Shown: piece by piece, positions 46,712 to 55,363 of the stretch
How positions within the stretch are numbered: position 1 is the first letter of the stretch
How the letters are laid out: each line of letters begins with the position of its first letter
NCBI RefSeq assembly: GCF_021440085.1
Contig: NZ_JAKCPW010000008.1
Coordinates: 62,001-126,000, forward strand
DNA: 64,000 nucleotides
From: Dyadobacter sp. CY261
Lineage (GTDB): Bacteria; Bacteroidota; Bacteroidia; Cytophagales; Spirosomataceae
Reading direction: 5' to 3'
Program-made: the position numbers and the translations under genes
Notes under the pieces: model-generated
What the model saw: the letters and a program-made list of their open reading frames with translations, nothing else
Told to the model about the DNA's origin: nothing
Databases searched by the model: none

Positions 46712-47857
46712 ATGAACAAAATCAAAGTTGGCGTTGTCGGTACCGGCTTCATTGGCCCCGCGCACATTGAAGCACTGAGACGTCTTCCTAATGTAGAAGT
46801 TGCCGCACTTTGCGAAGTGACCGCAGAACTGGCCAAGGAAAAAGCTGACGCGCTTGGCATTGCCCGTTCCTACACGTTCGACGAACTGCTGAAACAGGAT
46901 GACATCCAGTCTATCCACATTTGTACGCCTAACTTTTTGCATTACTCGCAATCAAAAGCCGCATTGCTGGCCGGAAAGCACGTGATTTGCGAAAAACCAT
47001 TGGCAAAAGACCTCGCGGAAGCGGAAGAACTCGTTGAACTCGCTGCGCAGACCGGCCTGGTGAACGCAGTCCACTTCAACCTGCGATACTATCCATTGGC
47101 CCGCCAGATGAAATCGATGCGTGAAAAAGGCGAATTGGGCGAGATCTATTCTTTCATCGGTTCCTACCTGCAAGACTGGCTATTTTACAACACCGACTAC
47201 AACTGGCGCCTTGAACCGGACAAATCCGGCGATTCACGCGCGATCGCTGACATTGGCTCGCACTTGATGGATATCCTCGAATACATCACCGGCCTCAAAA
47301 CCGTCGCCGTTTTTGCGGACTTCAACACGGTTCACAAAACGCGCAAGAAGCCTTTGAAAGCAGTAGAAACCTATTCAGGCAAACTGCTGCAACCGGAAGA
47401 CTACGCCGATGTACCCATCAATACGGAAGACCACGCGAACGTTTTGCTCCGTTTCGACAATGGAAATAAAGGGGTAATTACCGTTTCGCAAGTTTCTGCC
47501 GGTCGTAAAAACCGCATGTCGCTGGAAATCTCCGGCTCGAAAAAGACATTCAGCTGGTGCTCTGAATCGCCAAACGAAATGTGGATCGGCAACCGCGACA
47601 AAGCCAACGAAGTGCTCCTCCGCGACCCATCCCTGGTCAACGAAGACGTCCGCTCGACCATCACTTTCCCAGGCGGCCACAACGAAGGCTTCCCCGATAC
47701 TTCAAAACAAATGTTCAAAGAAGTATACGCCGCCATCGCAGCCGGCAAACAACCCGAAAATCCAACATTCCCCACCTTCGCCGACGGCTACCGCGAGTTG
47801 CTAATCTGCGAAAGGATCTTGGAGAGTAATAAGAAGGAGGCTTGGGTTACTATTTAA
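46712..47857 (+). CDS. Gfo/Idh/MocA family oxidoreductase (second copy)
   Basis: 381 residues. VGVVGTGFIGPAHIEALRRLP is the dinucleotide-binding turn, EKPLAKD holds the catalytic Lys, and ADIGSHLMDILEYITGL holds the Asp/His pair. It is only distantly related to the copy before it, so the two probably catalyse different steps, such as oxidation and reduction at the same sugar carbon. The repeat-bracketed four-helix-bundle cassette begins 3 bases after its stop. Confidence 0.9.
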   Translation: MNKIKVGVVGTGFIGPAHIEALRRLPNVEVAALCEVTAELAKEKADALGIARSYTFDELLKQDDIQSIHICTPNFLHYSQSKAALLAGKHVICEKPLAKDLAEAEELVELAAQTGLVNAVHFNLRYYPLARQMKSMREKGELGEIYSFIGSYLQDWLFYNTDYNWRLEPDKSGDSRAIADIGSHLMDILEYITGLKTVAVFADFNTVHKTRKKPLKAVETYSGKLLQPEDYADVPINTEDHANVLLRFDNGNKGVITVSQVSAGRKNRMSLEISGSKKTFSWCSESPNEMWIGNRDKANEVLLRDPSLVNEDVRSTITFPGGHNEGFPDTSKQMFKEVYAAIAAGKQPENPTFPTFADGYRELLICERILESNKKEAWVTI

Positions 47858-47860
47858 TTT

Positions 47861-47887
47861 TGAATGAGTGAATGATTGAATGATTGA
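47861..47887. repeat. Left array: 8-bp TGAATGAK repeats
   Basis: TGAATGAG, TGAATGAT, TGAATGAT and TGA run in tandem; a further TGAATGA occurs at 47909-47915. Bases 47861-47883 are an inverted copy of 48397-48419 with a single mismatch in 23 positions, of which the outer 15 are perfect. A GC-rich hairpin (CCGG-GTCG-CCGG, 47888-47899) follows. Confidence 0.85.
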
Positions 47888-47952
47888 CCGGGTCGCCGGT
47901 GCGCTGATTGAATGAGGCGTTGGTGCCTTGGGTTTTGACACACACTTTTGAT

Positions 47953-48321
47953 ATGGCTGCTGTTGATGATAAGCGGGATTTTGTTTCGCAATTGCAAGAT
48001 CGCACGAAGCGCTTTGTACTGCGTAGTATTAAAGTTTTTAAAGCTTTGCCGTCAAATGAAGAAGCGCGTATTGTAGGAAAGCAGTTTCTGAGGTCTACCT
48101 CTTCTGTTGGAGCTAATTACAGGGCCGTGTGCAGAGCCAGGAGTCAAAATGAGTTCTTCGCTAAAATTAGCATTACCATCGAAGAAGCAGACGAATCACT
48201 TTTCTGGATGGAGATCATGTCAGAATCAGGTATACTGCCGTTCGAAAAACTTAGCGCATTAATGACCGAAGCGGAGGAACTAGTCAAAATCCTCTCGAAA
48301 GCCCGCAAAAACACGAAATAA
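47953..48321 (+). CDS. Four-helix-bundle protein (S23/Avd-like family)
   Basis: 122 residues from the ATG at 47953; the frame is open upstream to a TTG at 47908. The pattern FVLRSIKVFKALPSNEEARIVGKQFLRSTSSVGANYRAVCRARSQNEFFAKISITIEEADESLFWMEIM is diagnostic of the four-helix-bundle family found in 23S rRNA insertions and, as Avd, in diversity-generating retroelements. No reverse transcriptase or template repeat is present here. The gene splits a sugar operon and is bracketed by inverted arrays of an 8-bp repeat, so it looks inserted. Its molecular role is unknown. Confidence 0.85.
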   Translation: MAAVDDKRDFVSQLQDRTKRFVLRSIKVFKALPSNEEARIVGKQFLRSTSSVGANYRAVCRARSQNEFFAKISITIEEADESLFWMEIMSESGILPFEKLSALMTEAEELVKILSKARKNTK

Positions 48322-48351
48322 AATCAATCACCATTCATTATGAACTGATCC

Positions 48352-48438
48352 ATTCAGTCATTCAGTAGTTCAAAATTGACCCATTCAGTCATTCAGTCAT
48401 TCAGTCATTCACTCATTCAGTCATTCAGTCATTCAACA
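48352..48438. repeat. Right array: 8-bp ATTCAGTC repeats
   Basis: Two units (48352-48367), a 15-base break, then seven units (48383-48438) of ATTCAGTC with variants ATTCACTC and ATTCAACA. The orientation is opposite to the left array. The array ends 11 bases before the isomerase ATG. Confidence 0.9.
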
Positions 48439-48449
48439 TTAAAACATCT

Positions 48450-49502
48450 ATGAAGACAATAAAAGGCCCCGGCATCTTCCTTGCCCAATTCCTCGGCGAT
48501 GAAGCTCCGTTTAACTCATTAGATACCATTGCCGATTACATGGCGGGATTGGGCTACAAAGGCCTGCAACTCCCAACCTGGGACCCGCGTGTGATTGATG
48601 TAAAACAGGCTGCCGAATCGCAGACTTATGCGGATGAGCTGAAAGGCAAGCTGGCAGATAAGGGACTAGAAATTACCGAGCTGGCTTCGCACATCATTGG
48701 TCAGCTGGTGGCTTCACATCCGGTTTATGACGATATGTATGATAATTTCGCCGTGCCCGAGGTTCGCAAGAACCCGAAAGCACGTGCGGAATGGGCTACG
48801 CAGCATTTGAAATATGTAGCGCAGGCAAGCCGCAGATTGGGCCTGAAAGCCAGCGCCTCGTTCACAGGTGCATTGGCATGGCCTTTCCTGTATCCGTGGC
48901 CTCAGCGCCCTGCCGGTTTGGTGGAAACAGCATTCAAAGAACTCGCGGCCCGCTGGAAGCCTATTCTGGATGTGTATGACGAGAATGGCGTGGACGTTGC
49001 CTACGAATTGCACCCGGGCGAGGATGTATTCGATGGTAGTACCTTCGAAATGTTTGTCGATTACCTCGGCGGCCATACCCGCGCAAATATCAACTACGAT
49101 CCAAGCCATTTCGTGTTGCAGCAATTGGATTACCTCCAATTCATCGACCTTTACCACGATCGCATCAAAGCATTCCACGTGAAAGACGCAGAATTCAATC
49201 CAAGCGGCAAGCAGGGCGTTTATAGCGGCTTTGCGGGTTGGGCTGATCGCGCCGGACGATTCCGTTCACTGGGCGATGGTCAGGTGGATTTCGGTGCAAT
49301 TTTCTCCAAACTTTCACAGTACGATTATGACAGCTGGGCGGTCCTTGAATGGGAATGCTGCATCAAGTCGCCGGTGCAGGGTGCGGCGGAAGGTGCACCG
49401 TTCATCGAAAGCCACATCATTGAAGTGACGACAAAAGCATTCGACGATTTTGCCGGAACCGGTGCTGATGAGGCATTTAACCGTAAGGTGTTAGGTTTAT
49501 AA
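48450..49502 (+). CDS. Sugar phosphate isomerase/epimerase-like TIM-barrel protein
   Basis: 350 residues of the xylose-isomerase-like TIM-barrel (AP endonuclease 2) family. Metal-binding acidic and histidine residues are visible in VAYELHPGEDVFDG, NYDPSHFVLQQLDYLQFIDLY and KAFHVKDAEF, and in VLEWECC. It probably isomerises or cleaves a sugar or keto-sugar in the pathway with the two oxidoreductases. No signal peptide is evident. A terminator follows at 49526. Confidence 0.87.
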   Translation: MKTIKGPGIFLAQFLGDEAPFNSLDTIADYMAGLGYKGLQLPTWDPRVIDVKQAAESQTYADELKGKLADKGLEITELASHIIGQLVASHPVYDDMYDNFAVPEVRKNPKARAEWATQHLKYVAQASRRLGLKASASFTGALAWPFLYPWPQRPAGLVETAFKELAARWKPILDVYDENGVDVAYELHPGEDVFDGSTFEMFVDYLGGHTRANINYDPSHFVLQQLDYLQFIDLYHDRIKAFHVKDAEFNPSGKQGVYSGFAGWADRAGRFRSLGDGQVDFGAIFSKLSQYDYDSWAVLEWECCIKSPVQGAAEGAPFIESHIIEVTTKAFDDFAGTGADEAFNRKVLGL

Positions 49503-49525
49503 TTGTCGATCATACAAGTATATTG

Positions 49526-49562
49526 AAAACCTGTCTTCCTTATGGAAGATAGGTTTTTCTAC
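49526..49562 (+). terminator. Terminator after the isomerase gene
   Basis: Bases 49526-49539 pair with 49544-49557 (one G-T pair) around TTAT, followed by TTCT. An in-frame ATG at 49542 lies inside its loop region and is therefore not a likely start of the next gene. Confidence 0.8.
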
Positions 49563-49586
49563 GTTAACCAATACCCAATCAAACTA

Positions 49587-52500
49587 ATGAATGAATCCCC
49601 TTTTCAAAGAGTAATGAAACATTTCAGGATTGCCGGCGTGGCTGCCCTGGCTTGTTGCAGTTTGATGGCTACGGCCCAGACGGTGACGCCGGAAAAGCGC
49701 GTACTGGTGTTCTCGAAAACGGCCGGATTCCGGCATTCATCAATCCCGGCAGGGAAAACCGCCATCATCAAATTGGGTAAAGAAACCGGCTTTGCAGTGG
49801 ATACCACCGAAAATTCGGCTGTTTTTACCAACAAGAACCTGCAAAAATATAGCGCCGTCATTTTCCTGAGTACAACAGGTAATGTGCTGGACGACAAACA
49901 GCAAGATGCATTTGAACGCTACATTCAGGCTGGCGGAGGTTACGTCGGCATCCATGCCGCCACCGACACCGAATATGATTGGCCATGGTACAACAAACTG
50001 GCCGGTGCGCAGTTCCTGAGCCATCCGGGCAACCCGAATGTGCAGGAAGGCGAGGCTTATGTCGTGAACGACAAGCACCCTTCGATGGATGGTTTTCCTA
50101 AAAAATGGAAGATTAAGGATGAGTTTTACGATTTCAAAAACTTTAATCCGAAGGTCAATGTCCTTGTCAAAATCGATGAGAAGACATATAAGGATGGTAA
50201 AATGGGCGACGACCACCCGATGTCATGGTACCACGAATACGACGGCGGCCGTGCATTCTACACCAATTTTGGGCATGAAGACGCCACTTTTATTAATCCG
50301 GTTTTCGTAAAACACCTTACAGGCGGTCTGAACTGGGTAATTGCTTCCAAACTAGATTACGCCAAAGCCCGCCCGGAAGAGAACCGTTTTTCCAAAAAAG
50401 TGCTGGCTACAAAGCTTGACGAACCCACGGAACTGGTCGTACTGGACGATCAGCGCGTACTGTTTACAGAAAGAAAAGGAAAGGTTAAGCTTTTTAATCC
50501 CAAAACAGGAAAAGTCAAAATTGTAGGCCAGGTACCGGTGTATACCAAACAGGAATATGGCCTGATGGGTCTGAACATCGACCCTAACTTCAAAACTAAC
50601 AAGCTGATTTACATGTATTATTCCCCACCATCGTCGGAGAAGGATACAGCGCAGCATTTGTCGAGATTTAAATACGACGACGTCAAGGATACCGTGCTCC
50701 TGAGCACCGAAGAAGTGCTTTTGACGGTTCCCGTAAAGCGCACCGACTGCTGCCACACCGGGGGTTCCATCGCGTGGGATAGCAAGGGTAATCTGTATCT
50801 TTCGACTGGTGACGATGTCAATCCATTCCAATCGAATGGTTACGGCCCTATCGACGAGCGCCCGGGACGTGAAGGGTGGGACGGACAGCATTCTTCTTCC
50901 AATACCAACTCGTTGAGAGGAAAGGTACTCCGCATTAAGCCGCGTTACGGCGACCGCCGCGCAAACATGCCGGGCGGAACGAACCTCTACGACATTCCCG
51001 AAGGCAACCTTTTCCCTCCCGGAACTGAGAAAACCCGCGCAGAAATTTATGTGATGGGCACGCGTAACCCTTACCGTATTGCGGTAGACCAGCGCACCGG
51101 CTTTTTGTATTGGGGTGATGTAGGCCCGGATGCGTCCGTGGACGATCCGAAACGCGGCCCGAGAGGTTATGACGAAGTAAATCAGGCCAGAAAAGCGGGC
51201 TACTTCGGTTATCCCCTGTTCATTGCCGATAACAAGCCCTATGTCGACTTCAACTTTGCCGATAGTACGTCCGGCAAGCCATTTGATCCGTTGAAGCCAA
51301 TCAATAACTCGCCGCACAACACAGGTATTCAGGAATTGCCGCCTGCTCAACCGGCATTTATTTACTATCCTTATGCCGATTCGCCTGAGTTTGGCCCGAT
51401 CGTCGGAAAAGGTGGACGTAATGCAATGGCTGGCCCGGTGTATTATGCTACTGATTTCCAGGATAGTAAAAATAAATTCCCGTCTTACTACGACGGCAAG
51501 TTCTTCGCTTACGACTGGATTCGTGATTACATTAACATCGTGACGATGAATGAAAAGGGCGATTTGCAGAACATTGAGCGTTTTCTGCCGAATACCAAAT
51601 TCAGCCACCCGATCGATATGCAGTTTGCCAGCGACGGTTCGCTTTACACATTGGAATACGGCCCGAACTGGTTTGCACAAAACGATGAAGCGAGCCTTTC
51701 GCACATTACATTCAATGCAGGCAACCGTGTCCCGGTCGCAGCGGCAAGCGCCACCAACACCACCGGCGCAGCACCGTTGAAAGTGAATTTCTCGTCCAAA
51801 GGATCACTCGATCACGACGGCGACCCGATCAAATATGAATGGTCGTTTGGCAAAGGCTTGCCGAAAAGCGCGCTGGCTAACCCGAGCTTTACCTACGCTA
51901 AGCCAGGTGAATATGCCGCGACTTTGAAAGTGACAGACAATGCAGGCAATTCCAACACCTCAGAAGTAATCGTCCGCGTGGGTAATGCGATTCCAAAAGT
52001 GGACGTGGCCATTAAAGGCAACAAAACATTCTATTGGAATGACAAACCTGTGAACTATGAAGTGTCCGTTTCCGATAAAGAGGACGGCAGCCTGGCTACT
52101 AAAAAGATTCCGGAAGATGAAGTTGTATTGACCATCAACTACCTCGAAGGCTTCGACAAAACGCAACTCGCACAAGGCCACCAGGCCAACACCGGTTTCG
52201 AAACCGGGAAGCGCATGATCGAGTTGAGCGACTGCAAAGCCTGCCATTCGGTTGACAAAAAATCCATTGGACCAGCTTACCGCGAAGTGGCCAAAAAATA
52301 CGCCCGCGAGCGCAATTCCCTCAAAACGCTTACCGACAAGGTTCTGGAAGGCGGAAGCGGCGTGTGGGGCGAACAGGCGATGCCCGGCCACCCACAGCAC
52401 AAGCCGGAAGAAGTGGAAGAAATGGTGAAATACATTCTTTCGCTCGCTAACGAAAAGGCGGTTGAAAAGAAACCATTGAAGAGCTCGTACGTGACGCAGG

Positions 52501-52994
52501 CTAAGAAAAAAGACGGTTCGTACATCTTCACAGCCAGCTACACCGATAAAGGCAACGGCACCATGGGCCCATTAACCGGTTCTAAAACGGTTGCATTGCG
52601 TCCGTCAACGCTCATGGCCAACATGGCTGACACGACGAGAAACACCTTCAAATACAAGGGCCAGAACGGTACAGAAATGGTTGTCGGCATCAAGGACGGT
52701 AGCTTCATCGCCTTCGACGACATCGATTTGACCGAAATTTCGAAACTGGCAATATCAGTAGCCAGCAAGGCAGGTCAATCTGCTGGTGGAACTTTAGAAA
52801 TCCGACTGGACAGTGCTGCAGGAACCAAAATCGGTGAGGGCAAAGTCGACAAGGCGGAAACGATCAGCATTCCGGTGAAAACGCCTGCCGACGGCAAGCT
52901 GCACAAAGTGTATTTTGTATTCAAGAATGCCGAAGCAGGCAACAAACCTCTGTTCTCAATCGAATCGATCGGGTTTGAAAATGCGGTGCTGTAA
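49587..52994 (+). CDS. Secreted ThuA / sugar dehydrogenase / PKD / cytochrome c / CBM-like fusion
   Basis: 1135 residues if started at ATG 49587; ATG 49614 is equally possible and gives a tight signal peptide (MKHFRIAG..MATAQ). Domains in order: ThuA-like glutamine-amidotransferase fold (about 35-265, RVLVFSKTAGFRHSSIPAG, GGGYVGIHAATD); PQQ-type glucose/sorbosone dehydrogenase beta-propeller (about 280-720, CCHTGGSIAWDSKGNLYLSTGD); PKD (about 725-810); class I cytochrome c (about 860-945, DCKACHS with Met in QAMPGH); a C-terminal CBM6-like beta-sandwich. Electrons from sugar oxidation could pass straight to the fused haem. The haem would be attached by the ccm system. Confidence 0.9.
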   Translation: MNESPFQRVMKHFRIAGVAALACCSLMATAQTVTPEKRVLVFSKTAGFRHSSIPAGKTAIIKLGKETGFAVDTTENSAVFTNKNLQKYSAVIFLSTTGNVLDDKQQDAFERYIQAGGGYVGIHAATDTEYDWPWYNKLAGAQFLSHPGNPNVQEGEAYVVNDKHPSMDGFPKKWKIKDEFYDFKNFNPKVNVLVKIDEKTYKDGKMGDDHPMSWYHEYDGGRAFYTNFGHEDATFINPVFVKHLTGGLNWVIASKLDYAKARPEENRFSKKVLATKLDEPTELVVLDDQRVLFTERKGKVKLFNPKTGKVKIVGQVPVYTKQEYGLMGLNIDPNFKTNKLIYMYYSPPSSEKDTAQHLSRFKYDDVKDTVLLSTEEVLLTVPVKRTDCCHTGGSIAWDSKGNLYLSTGDDVNPFQSNGYGPIDERPGREGWDGQHSSSNTNSLRGKVLRIKPRYGDRRANMPGGTNLYDIPEGNLFPPGTEKTRAEIYVMGTRNPYRIAVDQRTGFLYWGDVGPDASVDDPKRGPRGYDEVNQARKAGYFGYPLFIADNKPYVDFNFADSTSGKPFDPLKPINNSPHNTGIQELPPAQPAFIYYPYADSPEFGPIVGKGGRNAMAGPVYYATDFQDSKNKFPSYYDGKFFAYDWIRDYINIVTMNEKGDLQNIERFLPNTKFSHPIDMQFASDGSLYTLEYGPNWFAQNDEASLSHITFNAGNRVPVAAASATNTTGAAPLKVNFSSKGSLDHDGDPIKYEWSFGKGLPKSALANPSFTYAKPGEYAATLKVTDNAGNSNTSEVIVRVGNAIPKVDVAIKGNKTFYWNDKPVNYEVSVSDKEDGSLATKKIPEDEVVLTINYLEGFDKTQLAQGHQANTGFETGKRMIELSDCKACHSVDKKSIGPAYREVAKKYARERNSLKTLTDKVLEGGSGVWGEQAMPGHPQHKPEEVEEMVKYILSLANEKAVEKKPLKSSYVTQAKKKDGSYIFTASYTDKGNGTMGPLTGSKTVALRPSTLMANMADTTRNTFKYKGQNGTEMVVGIKDGSFIAFDDIDLTEISKLAISVASKAGQSAGGTLEIRLDSAAGTKIGEGKVDKAETISIPVKTPADGKLHKVYFVFKNAEAGNKPLFSIESIGFENAVL

Positions 52995-53016
52995 CAGCCT
53001 CTAACGAGTATAAGCC

Positions 53017-53056
53017 AAATGCGGGCCTCCATGAAGGGAGCCCGCATTTTTATTAG
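53017..53056 (+). terminator. Terminator after the dehydrogenase fusion gene
   Basis: The stem pairs 53017-53026 with 53040-53049, with an inner continuation across a one-base bulge, and is followed by TTTTTATT. Confidence 0.85.
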
Positions 53057-53124
53057 AACACAATGCCATGAAGTTTTAGCCCTGCCATGCAGAGCCTTGA
53101 TCGAATACGTCTTATGCGAAATCC

Positions 53125-55110
53125 TTACTTAACCAACATTTTCTTTCCACCCACACTCTTTCCATCGACTATCAGGTCGTACACATGGACACCACTTGCC
53201 ATATTCTCCGCCGAAATAACCAATTCGCCTTCGCCACGATTAGCAATTGTAAGAGATTTCATCTTTACTCCACTCGCGTTATAAATATTGATAACAGCCT
53301 CCTTGGCCGATTGCGGAATATAATACTTGATCGAAGTCTGATTTTCGAATCCATTTGGTGCATTCTGTTCCAATGCAGGCTGCTCCCCATTGTCATGAGT
53401 ATTATGAAAAAATGACGGCGACGATAATTGCCTCTCGATTCTTTCCAGACGCTCAGCCAGATCACGAATCTGAGCATCCTTTTCTTCAATCACCTGCTGC
53501 TGCTCCTTCACTGAATTGATCAGGATGTAAGTGACCGCATTGGCATCGTAATCCAAATATTCTGTTTTGTTGCCTAATGAATCCTGGTGGATAAATGTGC
53601 CAATGGTGTAAGGTGCAATTTTTTGCATTTCCTGGGCGATGATACCTACGAACTTCTTATCACCTGTTTCGATGCCTGCTTCGCCATTATATTGGAACCA
53701 GACGGGTTTAATTTTTTTAAGCAGGTCAAGACCGTCGGTGAAGTCTGAGATACCCTTTTTTAACCTGCGATCGGACATGATCGTCCAGCTTGCAGAACCT
53801 GCTTTGGCAGCAGTTCCTGTGCTCATCTGCAGTTGATAAACAGGCGCGGATACCCCTATTCCAATATTAGCATTATTGCCCAGCACCAGGCAGTTGCTTG
53901 CCATTACCTTTGCCGATGCTCCGATTGCTGTGGCATTGATGACGTTGGCCTTTCCTCCCGAGCCATAGCCCAAGTAAGTGTTCTTTTCGCCGGTAGTATT
54001 GTCGTAACCAGCCCCCTGCCCCAGGAATGTATTAAGACTTCCGCTTTTATTGGAATATCCTGCCTTGTTGCCAAAGAATGCATTTGCGGTACCACTATCA
54101 TTGCTGAAGCCCGAAGTTGTACCTGCGAACATATTTCCTGTGCCAGTCGTGTTTGAATAGCCTGATGCCTTTCCGATAAAATTATTCTCGTTTCCTTTAT
54201 TGATAAATCCGGCTTCGAATCCCATCACCACGTTATTGCTCCCCTTGCTGTAAGTACCTGATGAGACTCCAAAAATAATATTGTTATCTCCTTCACTCTC
54301 CCATCCGGCGGAAACCCCAAAATAGCAGTTATTTTGTCCCTTTGCATTCATGCCACTGTAGGTTCCTACAAAGGTGTTTTCATCTGTATCATTTTCACCG
54401 GCTTTTTCACCGGCTCCATGTCCTATAAAGGTATTACCAACTCCTCCATTCAATGTAAACCCTGCTTTCGTGCCGATATAAGTATTTAAACCTCCTACCG
54501 TGTTACCGTTGCCTGATTTCCAGCCGACGAAAACATTATCGTTTGTTTGGCAATTATAACCAGCCTCAACGCCAATGAAAACGTTGTGATGGTTTTTATT
54601 TGAATAACCAGCTTTCGCCCCCAAAAAAACATTGTCGCTACCGCCGTTATTGGAATTTCCGGCTCCGAATCCCATGAAAACATTGTTAGAACCCTTACTC
54701 CACGTACCCGCTTGTTCTCCAAAATAGGAATTTTGATTGCCGATCGATCCCATTCCTGCGTTTGATCCAACCAAGGTATTATAGCTGTTATTCCCATTAT
54801 CTTTTCCTGCCTGAAATCCTATAAGGGTGTTGAAGCTACCAGTAATATTCAGCATACCAGACGAATTACCGAGAAAAGTATTGCACTGCCCGGTAGTGGC
54901 GTTTTTACCTGCAAAATGTCCGATGTACGTGTTAAAAGCCCCATCATTCCCATTTGCCGAGTTCATATTTCCGGCATCAGTTCCATAGAATGTATGTCCG
55001 ATCCCATTGGTTCCGGCACCGGTTCCGTAGTGAGTTTGGGCTCCGACATTATCAGCGAGGCACCCTATTATTGCAGCCGTGACAAAAAGTTGTGTGAAAA
55101 GTTGTTTCAT
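53125..55110 (-). CDS. Type IX-secreted repeat protein with S74 endosialidase-chaperone domain
   Basis: 661 residues from the ATG at 55110; a TTG at 55131 is also in frame. A signal peptide (ending VGAQ) is followed by about 17 imperfect repeats of some 24 residues built on NxFxGxxAGxxN (about 25-420), like the trimeric head repeats of YadA-type proteins. Then comes a peptidase S74 chaperone domain (about 440-560; SDRRLKKGISDF, FVGIIAQEMQKIAP), a short coiled coil, and a type A sorting tail ending GGKKMLVK. It should be exported by the type IX system and act at the surface, probably as a trimer. GC is low compared with neighbours. Confidence 0.88.
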   Translation of the reverse strand: MKQLFTQLFVTAAIIGCLADNVGAQTHYGTGAGTNGIGHTFYGTDAGNMNSANGNDGAFNTYIGHFAGKNATTGQCNTFLGNSSGMLNITGSFNTLIGFQAGKDNGNNSYNTLVGSNAGMGSIGNQNSYFGEQAGTWSKGSNNVFMGFGAGNSNNGGSDNVFLGAKAGYSNKNHHNVFIGVEAGYNCQTNDNVFVGWKSGNGNTVGGLNTYIGTKAGFTLNGGVGNTFIGHGAGEKAGENDTDENTFVGTYSGMNAKGQNNCYFGVSAGWESEGDNNIIFGVSSGTYSKGSNNVVMGFEAGFINKGNENNFIGKASGYSNTTGTGNMFAGTTSGFSNDSGTANAFFGNKAGYSNKSGSLNTFLGQGAGYDNTTGEKNTYLGYGSGGKANVINATAIGASAKVMASNCLVLGNNANIGIGVSAPVYQLQMSTGTAAKAGSASWTIMSDRRLKKGISDFTDGLDLLKKIKPVWFQYNGEAGIETGDKKFVGIIAQEMQKIAPYTIGTFIHQDSLGNKTEYLDYDANAVTYILINSVKEQQQVIEEKDAQIRDLAERLERIERQLSSPSFFHNTHDNGEQPALEQNAPNGFENQTSIKYYIPQSAKEAVINIYNASGVKMKSLTIANRGEGELVISAENMASGVHVYDLIVDGKSVGGKKMLVK

Positions 55111-55363
55111 GTTATCGTTTTTTAATGTCAAAAAAAGTTGTCTTTCAGATTTAAATCCAACTCAATTTCAACTTTTAAAAACAGAGACAGGTAACAAATG
55201 ACTTAGGAGTCAAGCCGGTTTAGTCAAAGGAAAACACTGCAAAGTATTTAGTATACGAAAAATCGTATCAATAAACTTGTACTATAAAAAATACCAATTA
55301 ACACACTCCAAACAGGCAATACTTGTAGCACGGCACCTTGATAAGTACACTTATTTCAATCAT

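Noticed and set aside
47953..48321. Diversity-generating retroelement (Avd-like gene)
   Set aside because: No reverse transcriptase, template repeat or variable-repeat target is visible in the window.
48352..48438. CRISPR-like array
   Set aside because: Units are 8 bases long and contiguous, without unique spacers, and no cas gene is near.
50352..51704. 450-residue open frame on the minus strand
   Set aside because: It lies wholly inside the dehydrogenase fusion gene, has no recognisable motif, and reflects the third-position composition of the real gene.
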